A DNA stretch of 64,000 bases from Fallopia convolvulus. Its lineage: Eukaryota; Streptophyta; Magnoliopsida; Caryophyllales; Polygonaceae. The notes below the pieces were generated by a model, which saw nothing but the letters and a program-made list of their open reading frames with translations, was not told where the DNA came from and did no database searches. Shown in pieces: positions 1 through 10,571 of this stretch. Every line of letters begins with the position of its first letter. Within the stretch, counting starts at the first letter, position 1. Where the stretch lies: positions 51,938,622-52,002,621 of the forward strand of contig OZ024734.1 of assembly GCA_964016875.1 (NCBI GenBank). The letters are read 5' to 3'. A program made the position numbers and the translations under genes.

Positions 1-899
1 TTTCTCCAAACGGTTTCCGACGAGCTTTTTGCCGTTCGCCAGTTGCGCCACCGCCTCCCGTTCGTCGACCTTTAAACAAGTAAGTTCTCGATCTTCTTTC
101 TCCTGTCTTTTGGTATTTTTTGCCTTCGATTCTTCCTTTGCTCGCCTTTTGCCTCGTGTTTTGTAAGGGGGACGGTGTGTCGCCTGACGTTTCGCGCCGG
201 TGTCACGGTTGTGAAGCGGCGGTGGCAGGGTTGTGTGTTTCTTGGCGTTTGGCTTTTGTTATTTTTCTTTGCCCCTTCTTCGTTTCGTTTTGCATCTGGG
301 TGGGTGCTTGTGATTTCTGGGTTTCTTCGTCCTTTCTTCGTTTCGCTTTGCATCTGGGTGGGTGTTTGGTGATTTCTGGGTGCTTCTTTGTTGTCTGCGC
401 GGCGGCGTTGGGTGTGGTTTTTGTTCCGTAGTGCCCTTGTCTCCCCTTGGTTTTTTGCGTTTCCTCTCCTTTCTTTTTCGTTCTGCATTTCTCCCCTCTT
501 TTTTCTGTGTTACGCTCTGGGGGGCGGTGTTGCGGTGGTGAGGCGGTGGTGGGGGGCGGTTGTCGTCGTGAGGGTACCGCTGGGCTTTTGGGTTTGTTGT
601 TTCTCTCCCCCTCTCTTTTTTGCTTGGGGTGACGGTTGAGCTTCTGTTCCTCCGCCCACCACTTTTCGAATTTCGAAAACCCTCGGGAGCCCAAACGTCA
701 TGATGTCTGTTTGACGGGACGTTTGGGCTTCCACCGCTGGCTTCCACCGTTGGTTGGCCTTCTTTCTCTTTCCTTTCTTTTGGCGCTTCAAATTCTTCTT
801 TGCCGTCCTATCCTGTCAGAGTAGCCCGTAGGATGCCACGTGGCCTTTCCTTTTATGACCTCGCGTTGCTTTGTCCCCCGAGGTTGCGATCTCGCGCTT

Positions 900-1110
900 T
901 TTCCTTTTCGAGGTTATGACCTCGTGCTCTTTTCTTTTCGAGGTTATGATCTTTGTGCTTTGATCTTGGGTTCGACCCTGTCCTTCCTTCTTTCCCGGGG
1001 TCGTGATCTCGTTCTTCGATCTCGGGTTTTGACCTCGTTTTTCCTTCTTACACGGGGTCATGATCTCGTTCTTCGATCTCGGGTTTGACCTCGTTTTTCC
1101 TTCTTTCACG
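900..1110. repeat. 56-57-bp duplication in the putative 5' intron of the antisense gene
   Basis: The block beginning CGGGGTCGTGATCTCG near 996 recurs near 1053 and partly near 1109. The preceding 100 bp carry looser copies of CGAGGTTATGACCTCG. Position 90-1180 otherwise holds no supported coding sequence; it is T/G-rich low-complexity DNA. Confidence 0.7.
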
Positions 1111-1182
1111 GGGTCATGACTTCGTGTTTTTTTCTCTTTGGTTGTCTTGCCTTTAGTGCCTTACTGACCTTTTCTTTTCCAG

Positions 1183-4023
1183 GTGCTAGCTTTTCGGGGC
1201 CTGGACGTTGTCTTTTCATGCCTAGGAGAGCCTCTGCGAGCCCACCGCCCGGCTTTGTCTTCAATTTTCAAGAGAATTTCTATCAAGAGGTCTCCGAGTC
1301 CGTAGGAAGTGTAGAGCCTAGTGATTCTCAGAACCCAAGTTCTCCTTCGTTGATCTTCAGCGAGCCCTCATCCAGTGACTCTGCTGTTTCGATCAATTCG
1401 TACTTCCCCCGCCTGCGCATATATTCTGGTGTTGAAATGGCTTCCTCTTCTTCTCCTGATGTGATCGCCGCTGAGGTCGAGGCGAGGTTGGACGCGGCGA
1501 TTGCCTCAGCTTCGGCCGCGTATGTGCCGTCGAGCTTCCCCGAGGCCTACATTACCGACGCTGTGTCCGGCATTCCCGTCATCCTCAGAGAACGGATTCC
1601 TATGAGTCCGAGCACTCCCGAGGCTTACCTGTCCGAGGGGGTGGCCACCGATTTGACGCTGGACGACCTCGCGGACATAGCTAAAGATTTCCCCTGTCCC
1701 GAGGGAGTCGAGTTGGCATTGCCAGAGGAAGAGGGGCGACCCCTGGCGTCCTACGAGGGGTGTGCGGTCGTGAACCTCGTCAGTCTCCAAGCGGGCTTTA
1801 GGCTGCCCTTGGCCCAACACATCGTTGATTTTTTGTGGGCCATGGGTGTCTGCCCTGCTCAGTTGTTCCCGAACGCCTGGCGGCTATTATGTGCTTACAC
1901 AATTCGAAGCCGGGAGCTTCTGGACGAGCCGAATCTCAGTGACTTGTCGGCGTTAGTCTTGGTGAGGAGAGAACCTCGCTATTCCCTGGTCAACCTCAGC
2001 ACACCGAACGTTAAAATTATTACGACCTAGTCGAATGTCGGGACGTGGAAACCTAAATGGTTTTTGGTCCGAGACCTCAGCGGGAGATATCTTAATTTCC
2101 CTGTGGCACCGGGTAACTACGAGAGATGCGTGTGCCCGTACAAGGTCGCCGAGTTCCAGGCGCTCAAGGCCAAGTAAGCCACAGCGTACCAGGCGCCATA
2201 CGAGCGCTACCTTTCTCAGGACCGGCTGGAGCGGGCCGGGCTGAGCCTCAGTTTTCCTCCTTGCGAGGGCGAAGAGGGTATTTTATTATCACTATTTCCC
2301 TGATTGTTTTCCTTTTCCTTGTATGTTTGCGGGGTTATACACCTCGTTTCATTCGTTTTTGACCTCGTCTTAACCTGCTGTTTTCTTTTTACTTGTATGT
2401 TTGCGGGGTTATACACCTCGTTTCATTCGTTTCTGACCTCGTCTTAACCTGCTGTTTTCTTTTTACTCCTTTCTTGACAGTGGATCTTTTGCACGCTCTT
2501 ACCACGACGTCGAAGGGGAAACAGCCTATGACGTCTACTTCTAAGACCCCTGTTCCCCGGGTCCCAAAGGACATTTCAATCAACGAGCCGAGCTCGCAGG
2601 CGAGGACAGGTACAACACAGCCGGGACCTGTCCCGCCAACGGCCGCGGCAGGGGGAGCCCTGCCGAAGGGGAACGTCTCGAGGGCGTCGCAGTGGGACGT
2701 CACGGGGCCGCCCCAAGGGGAAAAAAAGCCTGATGTGGTTCCGTCAAAACGGGCCACCACGAAGGGGACCACCCATCCACCCCGGGCTTCCGACGATAAG
2801 GCCGTGCGGAAGAGGAAGGAAGCGGGGTCGTCCCCCGAGAAGAAAAAGAAACCCCGGTCGGGTGACCACCAACGAAGCTCGCGGGATCTGGAACTCATTC
2901 CTGCTTTCAACTTCGAGGGGCGAAGCCGCGGGGATACAGGCCCCCATCCTGCCAGGTTTTACTGCCCTGGACCCATCAGAGGGGCCCCGTTGGATTGGGC
3001 TCGGGGGGATTACAAGGAGGAGGTCGCGTGGGCCAACAACCTCACCAAGGCGGCGCTTGACGATGAGGCCGCTCGGTACTCGGCCATGGTAAGCTCTTCT
3101 TCTTTTTTTTTTGTCTGTGTGTTTAATTCTTGTCTCTTTCTTGTTTCTTTTCTCATCCTTCTGTGAACTTGCAGCACACCTTTTTTGATAATTACAACCG
3201 AAGTCGCATAATCCTACTACATTCGAGGATGGACAAGATGGAGGCGGCGCTTCGGGCCCGTAGCGAGGTGTGCGAGCGACAGGCCAAGGAGCTGGTAGAG
3301 GTCGCGGAGTCGTCAAAAGCCGCGGAGGCTGCGGCCAAGAAGTGGGTAGAGGCCGCGGAGGCCGCAGCGAGGGAGGAGGTAAAGGCGGCGAGGGAGGGGG
3401 AGAAGAGGGCGAGGGGTGAGGCCGAGGTTCTGCGGGGCGAGGTTGAAGGACTTCGAGGCAAGCTCTCCGCCGAGCATGAGTTCTTCAAAGCGAAGGAAGC
3501 GGAGTTTCGGAGGGCCGAGGAGGAGATCAGGCGCCTCGAGGGGCGCGTTGTTGAGCTTAACAAGGAGGTCGAGGCCGCGGGTCCCAAGTATGTGGACTCG
3601 GAGGAGTACAAGGCGGAGCTGGTGGAGAGCGTGAGGACAATGTTCCACCAAGCGGTCCGCATGGGCGTAAAACAGGCGGTGGCCAAGTATGGGCACCTCG
3701 ACCCCCAAATCGTCTTCTTCAACTCCAACTACAACGAAACCATGGGGGAGCTGGGGTCGAAGGATCCCGAGGGGGAATGTGAGTTCTTTCTCAACAAGGA
3801 CGGGACTGTGTCCAGCACCGCGCCTCCCGAGGTAGAGCCCATTGGAGGGAACCCGGAGTTAACCTCCACGGGACCTCAGCCCGCATCTGGTGCGCCCGCG
3901 CCTCTTGCCTCTGCTGCCCCTGTTCCTGCTGGGCTTGCTCCTGCTGAAGCCTCGGCTGCCTCCGCCGAAACTCCCAAAACCATCGATCTTACCGGTCCCG
4001 AGGCTGAAACCTCGAAGAAATGA
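1183..4023 (+). pseudogene. Spliced antisense gene of the Tat-lineage element (Transposase_28-like), two in-frame stops
   Basis: Three coding exons fit consensus sites: 1183-2277 (ATG at 1218), 2481-3088 and 3175-4023. The introns end in TTGACAG and TTGCAG and start GTATTT and GTAAGC. Phases join correctly across both. A donor-like CAA/GTAAGT at 77-85 and acceptor TTTTCCAG at 1182 suggest a 5'UTR intron. Exon 1 holds a block resembling Pfam 'putative gypsy type transposon' (LPLAQHIVDFL, CPAQLFPNAWRLL). Exon 3 is an Ala/Glu/Arg-rich coiled coil (about 3230-3580) followed by YGHLDPQIVFFNSNYNETMG. TAG (2028-2030) and TAA (2175-2177) interrupt exon 1, so this copy is probably dead. It runs opposite to gag-pol and converges on it. 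Function of the family is unknown. Confidence 0.75.
2318..2465 (+). repeat. 74-bp tandem duplication inside intron 1 of the antisense gene
   Basis: The unit from CTTGTATGTTTGCGGGG to CTGTTTTCTTTTTA occurs at 2318-2391 and 2392-2465 with about one difference, indicating a recent duplication. It contains GACCTCG, the word shared by the whole element. Confidence 0.85.
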
Positions 4024-4390
4024 TGAACTTTTCTCTGGTGGCCCTACGGGGTTTGTAATTAAAACATCTCTCTTTCTTTTTTTTTGTTTGGGTGACCCTA
4101 CGGGGTCTGTAATCGAAACGCCTGCTTTTATTTTTATCAGCTTCGTTACTTTCTTTTCCTATGCTTGTTTGCTTTAGACTTGAAACTTTCTTGCATATGC
4201 CAATCCTTATCCGTCCAACCCCATGGTGCGAGTGTCACATCTTTTGTGGGGCTCGGACCACACCGGGTGTTGTAGTCTTGCGACTTGGTCGTGAGCTTCT
4301 GTTCGGACCTCGTTTGTTCTGGAAGTTCATTCCGACCTAAAAAATAGCCGTCCGCGAATCCCGGCGTCTTAGGGGGTTGACGAACCTCGC

Positions 4391-5137
4391 TAGTATCCCA
4401 AGCGGGAGGCGAGGAATGGAAAGATTTATTTTTTTTTCAAACGAGATTCTCCAACCCCAAGCGTGAAGCGAGGGGTGGAATTTCTTTTAAACGAGATTCT
4501 CCAACCCCAAGCGTGAAGCGAAGGGTGGAATTTCTTTCAAACGAGATTCTCCAACGCCAAGCGTGAAGCGAAGGGTGGAATTTATTTCAAACGAGATTCT
4601 CCAACCCCAAGCGTGAAGCGAGGGGTGGGATTTCTTTTAAACGAGATTCTCCAACCCCAAGCGTGAAGCGAAGGGTGGAATTTCTTTCAAACGAGATTCT
4701 CCAACCCCAAGCGTGAAGCGAAGGGTGGAATTTCTTTCAAACGAGATTCTCCAACCCCAAGCGTGAAGCGAGGGGTGGGATTTTTTTCCAAACGAGATTC
4801 TCCAACCCCAAGCGGGAAGCGAGGGGTGGAATTTTTCAGCGAGATTCTCCAACCCCAAGCGGGAAGCGAGGGGTAGAATTTCTCTCAAACGAGATTCTCC
4901 AACCCCAAGCGTGAAGCGAGGGGTGGAATTTTTCAAGCGAGATTCTCCAACCCCAAGTGGGAAGCGAGGGGTGGAACTTTTTTCCAAACGAGATTCTCCA
5001 ACCCCAAGCGTGAAGCGAGGGGTGGAATTTTTCAGCGAGATTCTCCAACCCCAAGCGGGAAGCGAGGGGTGGAACTTTTTTCCAAACGAGATTCTCCAAC
5101 CCCAAGCGTGAAGCGAGGGGTGGAATTTTTCAACGAG
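4391..5137. repeat. 50-bp tandem array in the 3' noncoding part of the Tat-lineage element
   Basis: ACGAGATTCT or GCGAGATTCT starts at 4441, 4491, 4541, 4591, 4641, 4691, 4741, 4792, 4839, 4889, 4937, 4988, 5035 and 5086, giving 14 clear units of 47-51 bp plus a degenerate leading unit. Each unit contains CTCCAACCCCAAGCG and GAAGCGAGGGGTGGAA. It lies between the pol end (5206) and the antisense gene end (4023). Open frames seen in it are by-products of the repeat. Confidence 0.95.
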
Positions 5138-5205
5138 GGAGCGTTTTTAGAAAAGCCTGCAATCCTTTATTTACCAACTGTGAGGAACAACGGGGTTTCC
5201 AGCTT

Positions 5206-8200
5206 CTACATGTAATATTTTTTGAGTCGTGCGACGTTCCACGTTTTGCTCAGTGTGCGCCCCTCGTCGTCCCTGAGTTTGAAAGCCCCGGGCGCGACTT
5301 CTTCTCCGAGGATGTAGGGTCCTTCCCAGTTAGGGTCCAGTTTTCCTCCTTCGGTGCGTCTTAGCATGAGGTTTCCCGTGGTCAAGAGGCGAGGTCTGAC
5401 CTTTTTGTCGTGGTATACGGCGACACGTCGCTTGTATTCTCTAGAGCACAGGTCCGCTACCTCGCGGATTTCGTCTCGGAACTGCAGTTCGATTTTGAGG
5501 TTGGCCTTGTTTTCTTTTTCGTCGAAGTTGTACACCCTTGCTGATGGAATTAGGGTTTCTACGGGAACGAGGGCTTCCACCCCGTAGGTAAGAGCGAAGG
5601 GGGTCTCGCCCGTTGCGCGGCGCGAGGTCGTGCGATACGTCCAGAGGACGAGTGGAAGTAATTCGACCCAACGGCCCTGTGCCATGCCCAGGAGCTTTTT
5701 GAGGTCTGTCAAGATGCGGGCATTAACGTTTTCTACCTGGCCATTGGACTGGGGATGAGCTACGGAGGAAAATTTGAGGTTGATGCCCAGCTCAGAGCAG
5801 AAAGTCCGAGTTTCTTCGCAGTCGAATTGGGGGCCATGGTCGGTCATGATTGTCATGGGGACACCGAAACGGCAGACGAGGTTCTTCCACAGGAACTCGC
5901 AGACCTTTGCCCCGGTGATTTTTGCCATTGCTTGTGCTTCGATCCACTTCGTGAAGTAGTCCACGATGACCAAGATGTATTGCACTTGGCCAGCAGCTTT
6001 AGGAAAAGGGCCTAAAATGTCCATTCCCCACATTGCGAATGGGCATGGCGCGTGAATGCTGCGGAGGGGAGCCGTTGGGCTGTGCTGGACGTTCCCGTGT
6101 TTTTGGCATCCGGCACATTTTTGGACGTAAGCTTTTGCGTCTTGTCGGAGAGTGGGCCAGAAGTACCCCAAGTGGACGATTTTGTGTGCCAGAGATCTCC
6201 ACCCCGGGTGTCCCCCACAAACTCCCTCGTGGGCCTCGTAGAGGACGTGGTCCGTGGCCTCGGGCGGTATGCACAGCAGGTTGGGTTCAGCATATCCCCG
6301 GCGATAAAGCTGGTCGCCGATGACGCAGTAGCGGGCAGCTTGCATCTTTAGTTTTCTGGCCAGTGCGGGGTCCTCTAGGAGGATGCCGCTTTGTATGTAC
6401 CTCGTTACCGGGGACCTCCAGTCCTCGGTCCTTATGGACATGACCTCGCTATCGACACTTCGCGAGAGCTTTCTCTCCACCATTACGCGGTTCCCCACAT
6501 CCAAGGGAAGTGCGGAGCCTAACCTGGTGAGGGCATCCGCCTTTGTGTTTGAGGTTCGCGGGATTGACTCCACCGCGAAGGTTTCTAGGCATGAGACCAA
6601 GGCCCTGACTTTTGCTCGGTAAGCGGGCAAAAAACCTGTTCTGGTGTCGTATTGGCCGTTGAGTTGTCGCGCCACCAATTCGGAATCTTTGTAGACCCTG
6701 ATTTTGCGGGCTCCGTTGAGTAGCGCCATCTCGATCCCGGCGATCATTGCCTCATACTCGGCGTCGTTGTTGGTGGCATCAAAGGCGAAGTTGAGAGCAT
6801 ACTCCGTCTCGATTGAGGGTCCAGCGAGGAACACCCCGGCCCCGCCACCGGCGTCACATCGTGAGCCGTCAACGAACACTTTCCACTCGTCCGAGCTTGT
6901 GTCTGTCTCGGGGAAGGTGACCTCCACCATAAAGTCGGCGAGGGTCTGTCCCTTCATCGCGATTCTCGGAAGATAATTGATATCGAACTCGGAGAGCTCG
7001 ACGGCCCACTTGGTCATACGTCCGGAGAGAGCGGGCTGATGCAGAATCTGACGAAGTGGGAGGTCCGAAAGAACCTGGATGGGATGTGCGTGGAAGTATG
7101 GGCGTAGTCGCCTCGCGGCGGTCACTACAGCCAGCGCCATCTTCTCTGCCGGGGAGTATCTCTGCTCCGCGGGCTGGAGCACGCGGCTCACAAAGTATAC
7201 CGGGTGCATGGCCTCTCTTGTGAGCACCGCGCTGACGGTCTCGGGACTCACCGCCACATACAGTTGCAAATCTTCGCCCGCGCGTGGAGGTGACAAGGTG
7301 GGGAGCTTGGTGAGGAAGGTTTTTAACTCAGAGAAGGCTGTCTCGAGTCTTTCGTCCCAGACGAACTTGTCGTTCTTTTTAAGGGCGGCGAAGAATGGGA
7401 GGGACTTGTCTGATAGGCGGGAGCAAAACCTCCCCAAGTAGTTTACAGCGCCGTTGAGTCTTTGTACCTCGGTACGAGATCGGGGAGCCCTCATTGCGAG
7501 GATAGATTCTATTTTGGCGGGGTTGACGTCGATCCCGCGCTCGCTGATCATGAATCCCAAAAACTTTCCCGAGGACACGCCAAAAACGCACTTCTTGGGG
7601 TTCAGGCTGAGCTGGTGGTGTCCGAGGGTGGTGAAAACCTCGGCGAGGTCAGCCAGGTGCTCCTCGGGGCCCTTGCTCCGTACCACGATGTCGTCGACGT
7701 AGGCGGATACGTTCCTGTCCAGGTGATCTTTAAAAACCCGATCGACGAGGCGTTGGAATGTGGCTCCCGCGTTCTTGAGGCCAAACGGCATGACCTTATA
7801 ACAGTATGTCCCCCGCTGAGTGATAAAGGATGTCTCTTCCTCGTCACGGGGATTCATCGAGATCTGGTTGTACCCCGAGTAGGCGTCGAGGAAACTCAAG
7901 ACCTCATGCCCAGCGGTCGAATCTACAAGTGCGTCGATCGAGGGCAGGGGGTAGCTGTCTTTGGGGCATGCCTTGTTGAGGTCTTTGAAGTCTACACACA
8001 TCCGCCACTTGCCGCTGGTCTTTTTGACCAAGACGACATTGGACAGCCATTTCGGATACTGGACTTCGCGTATGAAATCTGCGACCAGCAGCTTGGCCAC
8101 CTCTTCATTTGCGGCGGTTGCCCTTTCTTCGTTCATTTTTCTTCGACGCTGTACCACAGGACGAACGGCGACGTCGATGTTCAGGGAGTGTTGGGCCAGG

Positions 8201-9678
8201 GTCCGAGGCACACCTCGGAGATCTTTTGCAGTCCAGGCGAACACGTCGCGGGACCTAGCAAGCAGGGCTTCTAGTGACGCTGCTGCATTCCCAGTAAGGC
8301 AACCCCCGAGGTAGATCTTCTCTGATTTGTTCCCGAAGGGGGTGATCTCCCTTCTTTCTGCCTCAGGAGTGGGTATTGTGAAATCCCAGACCTCGAGGTC
8401 TGCTTCGCCCGAAGTCTCTACCATGAACACAGAGCATTTTTGCTTAGCCGAGGTCATGTAGCAGACGCGGCCCTCTTCTTGGTTGCCTTTCACCTCTCCG
8501 ACACCCACGCTGGTGGGGAACTTCATTTTCAGGTGGTAGATGGAGACCACCGCCTGAAATTTCATCAAGGAGACTCTCCCGATGATTGCATTGTAAGCCG
8601 AGGGCAGGTGCACCACCGTAAACTCTATTACCTCGGTCCTTGTTGTCGGGCCAGTACCGAGGGTCATCCACAGGTCTTTGAGACCAGCGACCTCGACCTC
8701 GTTTCCCGAGAAAGAGGTGAGCTTCCCAGCGTAGGGCCTCAAGGATGTCGGGGAGATCCCTAGCTGCTCAAAAACGCCAAAATACATGATGTCCACGGAG
8801 GAACCCGTGTCCACCAGTATTCGCTTCACTATTTTCGAGCCCAACTGAGCGTGTATCACCAGGGGGTCGGAGTGGGGCATATGGAGCCCTTCGGCGTCCT
8901 CTGTTGTGAAGGCCATACCCACGTGGGATCGTGAGGTTTGTGTCACGCTGTATACTGAGGGCTCATGGTGACTTGCCCTCGCGTATCTTTTTCTTTCCAC
9001 CTGGCTCGAGCCCGCCAGCGAGGGTCCGCCCGAGATGGTATTGATGTACCCATCGGGCGCGGCGGCTTGCCCGGAGCGCGACTGCCTCGCCGGAGCTTGG
9101 TGCTCCGTGTTGCTTGGTCGGGGCCGGGTTGGGTCCTGCTGCACGAGGTTAGCCCCCGATGCGGGGTTGGCGCGCTTTTTCTCGTTTGGGTTGTAGGCGG
9201 GGCCACCTTTGCCTCGGTAACCTCGTGGCTTCCCGCCGAAGCAGCTCCAACCACCACCGCCACGATTGTCGTAGCGGTTGTTGTTTCTATTGTCGTTGTT
9301 GCCTCTGTTATTGTTGTTGCTTTTGTTGTTGTTGTTGCTTTTGTAATCGGCACGCCGGTCGTGAGTTTGCGTCATGTACGCGTCCCTCGCGACCGGCGCA
9401 GCCGCCTTAGCCTTTCCCTTAGCCTCGGTCATGATTTCCTTGTCGGTCCTCGGTCGCGAGCTCTGGCTGGCAGCGTCCTCGGCGTAGACCTGCGCCGTGA
9501 TCCGAGCACACAGGCTCTCATATGTGGTCGGATTTTTGAGAAAAATGCGACATTTGAAATCCCCCTGGCGAAGGTTGCCCATGAGGATGTCGCGTACCGA
9601 GGCCTCGTCGATTTGCGCGATTTCAGCGACCGCGGTGGTGAACCTCGTAAAAAAGGTACCCAACTTCTCGTTTTCCCC
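5206..9678 (-). CDS. pol: gag C-terminus plus pol polyprotein (PR-RT-RH-aRH-INT) of the Tat-lineage element
   Basis: The frame is open for about 1,490 codons. In order: end of gag core; an Asn-rich linker (KSNNNNKSNNNN) with no canonical CCHC knuckle; aspartic protease with DTGSS near residue 286; reverse transcriptase with VDFKDLNKACPKD, MPFGLKNA and YVDD; gypsy-type RNase H ending LADFMVE; a second, archaeal-type RNase H (VFVDGS, NNDAEYEA, KADALTRL); integrase with an HHCC zinc finger (HEGVCGGHPG ... CAGCQKH) and catalytic core (WGMDILGPFP, TDHGPQF, HPQSNGQVEN). There is no chromodomain. No ATG follows the upstream stop closely, so pol depends on gag expression. The intact pol next to a broken gag suggests recent inactivation. 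The product would copy and integrate the element. Confidence 0.92.
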   Translation of the reverse strand, partial: GENEKLGTFFTRFTTAVAEIAQIDEASVRDILMGNLRQGDFKCRIFLKNPTTYESLCARITAQVYAEDAASQSSRPRTDKEIMTEAKGKAKAAAPVARDAYMTQTHDRRADYKSNNNNKSNNNNRGNNDNRNNNRYDNRGGGGWSCFGGKPRGYRGKGGPAYNPNEKKRANPASGANLVQQDPTRPRPSNTEHQAPARQSRSGQAAAPDGYINTISGGPSLAGSSQVERKRYARASHHEPSVYSVTQTSRSHVGMAFTTEDAEGLHMPHSDPLVIHAQLGSKIVKRILVDTGSSVDIMYFGVFEQLGISPTSLRPYAGKLTSFSGNEVEVAGLKDLWMTLGTGPTTRTEVIEFTVVHLPSAYNAIIGRVSLMKFQAVVSIYHLKMKFPTSVGVGEVKGNQEEGRVCYMTSAKQKCSVFMVETSGEADLEVWDFTIPTPEAERREITPFGNKSEKIYLGGCLTGNAAASLEALLARSRDVFAWTAKDLRGVPRTLAQHSLNIDVAVRPVVQRRRKMNEERATAANEEVAKLLVADFIREVQYPKWLSNVVLVKKTSGKWRMCVDFKDLNKACPKDSYPLPSIDALVDSTAGHEVLSFLDAYSGYNQISMNPRDEEETSFITQRGTYCYKVMPFGLKNAGATFQRLVDRVFKDHLDRNVSAYVDDIVVRSKGPEEHLADLAEVFTTLGHHQLSLNPKKCVFGVSSGKFLGFMISERGIDVNPAKIESILAMRAPRSRTEVQRLNGAVNYLGRFCSRLSDKSLPFFAALKKNDKFVWDERLETAFSELKTFLTKLPTLSPPRAGEDLQLYVAVSPETVSAVLTREAMHPVYFVSRVLQPAEQRYSPAEKMALAVVTAARRLRPYFHAHPIQVLSDLPLRQILHQPALSGRMTKWAVELSEFDINYLPRIAMKGQTLADFMVEVTFPETDTSSDEWKVFVDGSRCDAGGGAGVFLAGPSIETEYALNFAFDATNNDAEYEAMIAGIEMALLNGARKIRVYKDSELVARQLNGQYDTRTGFLPAYRAKVRALVSCLETFAVESIPRTSNTKADALTRLGSALPLDVGNRVMVERKLSRSVDSEVMSIRTEDWRSPVTRYIQSGILLEDPALARKLKMQAARYCVIGDQLYRRGYAEPNLLCIPPEATDHVLYEAHEGVCGGHPGWRSLAHKIVHLGYFWPTLRQDAKAYVQKCAGCQKHGNVQHSPTAPLRSIHAPCPFAMWGMDILGPFPKAAGQVQYILVIVDYFTKWIEAQAMAKITGAKVCEFLWKNLVCRFGVPMTIMTDHGPQFDCEETRTFCSELGINLKFSSVAHPQSNGQVENVNARILTDLKKLLGMAQGRWVELLPLVLWTYRTTSRRATGETPFALTYGVEALVPVETLIPSARVYNFDEKENKANLKIELQFRDEIREVADLCSREYKRRVAVYHDKKVRPRLLTTGNLMLRRTEGGKLDPNWEGPYILGEEVAPGAFKLRDDEGRTLSKTWNVARLKKYYM

Positions 9679-10491
9679 CTACTCGATGCCACGGAGATCG
9701 CGCATGTTCTTCTTGCGCTTTCTCAAGCCGTTGAAGTGCCCGACGAAGAACTCGCATAGCTGGGAAAACGAGGCTATCGACTCGACCTTAAGGCTGGTGA
9801 ACCACGTCATTACCGCCTTGTCCAGAGTGGTCGGAAAGATCCGACAAAAAATGGCGTCATTGTAAGAGTTAACGTTCATCTGGACGGCGTAGTGTTTTAT
9901 GTGGTCCTCGGGGTCAGCCGTGCCGTCGTAAAGTCCCATTTGTGGCCAATGGAAGCCTTTGAGCATGTGTGCCTCTTGGATCTCGGGTACGAAGGGATTC
10001 CGGTACCCACTCTCGACGGATGGGCGAGCAGACTTCGACTTTGACCGCGCCAGAGGGCGTGGCGCGCTTGCCGCCGTCTCGAACAGCTCCATGTCGCGCC
10101 TTTCTGTACGTCGCGAACGGGATCGCGAGATCTGCATCGTATCTCGGGAGGGCCTCTCCGTGGTAGATCCGTTCGTGGGCGCCTCCTGCCCCGGCATGTA
10201 GCCCGGGACATATGCGGGCACGTACTCGGAGTGAGGTTGCCCCTGGGGAGGAATCGGGACGTATGGGGGAGCTTGGCCCTGTTGGTACTGCCCGTACCCC
10301 GGATAGGGATACTGGTTGAAAGGGGCGCCACCCTGTTCGTACCCCTGGGACGGGTATGGGTTTTGTGGGATGTTGTATGTCCAGCCTGGCGGGACCACAA
10401 AAGGGTATCCTGACGGACCTGTCGTCGGCCATGGAGGGGTCTCGGCCATATTGTCGGGATGTTGGGGGAAGAAATTGTTTGGACAAGCCAT
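9679..10491 (-). pseudogene. gag: gag, N-terminal part, of the Tat-lineage element (ends at an in-frame amber stop)
   Basis: The 270-residue product opens with a Pro/Tyr/Gln/Gly-rich segment (residues 1-100), then an Arg/Ser-rich stretch, then a Retrotrans_gag-type core (from about residue 170: MLKGFHWPQM, DPEDHIKHY, FCRIFPTTL, WFTSL). It would form the capsid-like particle. The frame stops at TAG (9679-9681), but the same frame is open downstream with the rest of the gag core, so gag and pol were originally one uninterrupted frame. The ATG at 10491 follows the PBS by about 60 nt. The stop falls inside the gag core, so I read it as a disabling mutation rather than a programmed boundary. Confidence 0.85.
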
Positions 10492-10552
10492 TTTGAGGGG
10501 GTTTTAGGAATCAAGGTTTGCACTAAAATGGGAAGCTGCTTAGGATGAAGAG

Positions 10553-10571
10553 GTTCCCACAGACGGCGCCA
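10553..10571 (-). promoter_or_regulatory. Primer binding site of the Tat-lineage element
   Basis: The minus strand reads TGGCGCCGTCTGTGGGAAC directly downstream of the LTR end. It starts with TGG, complementary to a tRNA CCA tail, and matches the form seen in many plant Tat-type elements. I do not assign the tRNA. Confidence 0.75.

Noticed and set aside
1..1100. Search for the second LTR of the Tat element
   Set aside because: No match to the LTR ends or body was found, so the 3' LTR must be outside the window.
4637..5105. Minus-strand frames encoding PRFTLGVGESRL-type repeats
   Set aside because: The frame is a by-product of the 50-bp tandem array and changes with unit-length variation; no start or promoter evidence.
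4391..5137. Regularly spaced 50-bp repeats resembling a CRISPR array
   Set aside because: Units are contiguous with no unique spacers and lie inside a plant retrotransposon; this is a minisatellite.
8965..9759. Long plus-strand frame opposite pol
   Set aside because: Shadow of the minus-strand polyprotein; Val/Arg-rich with no domain.
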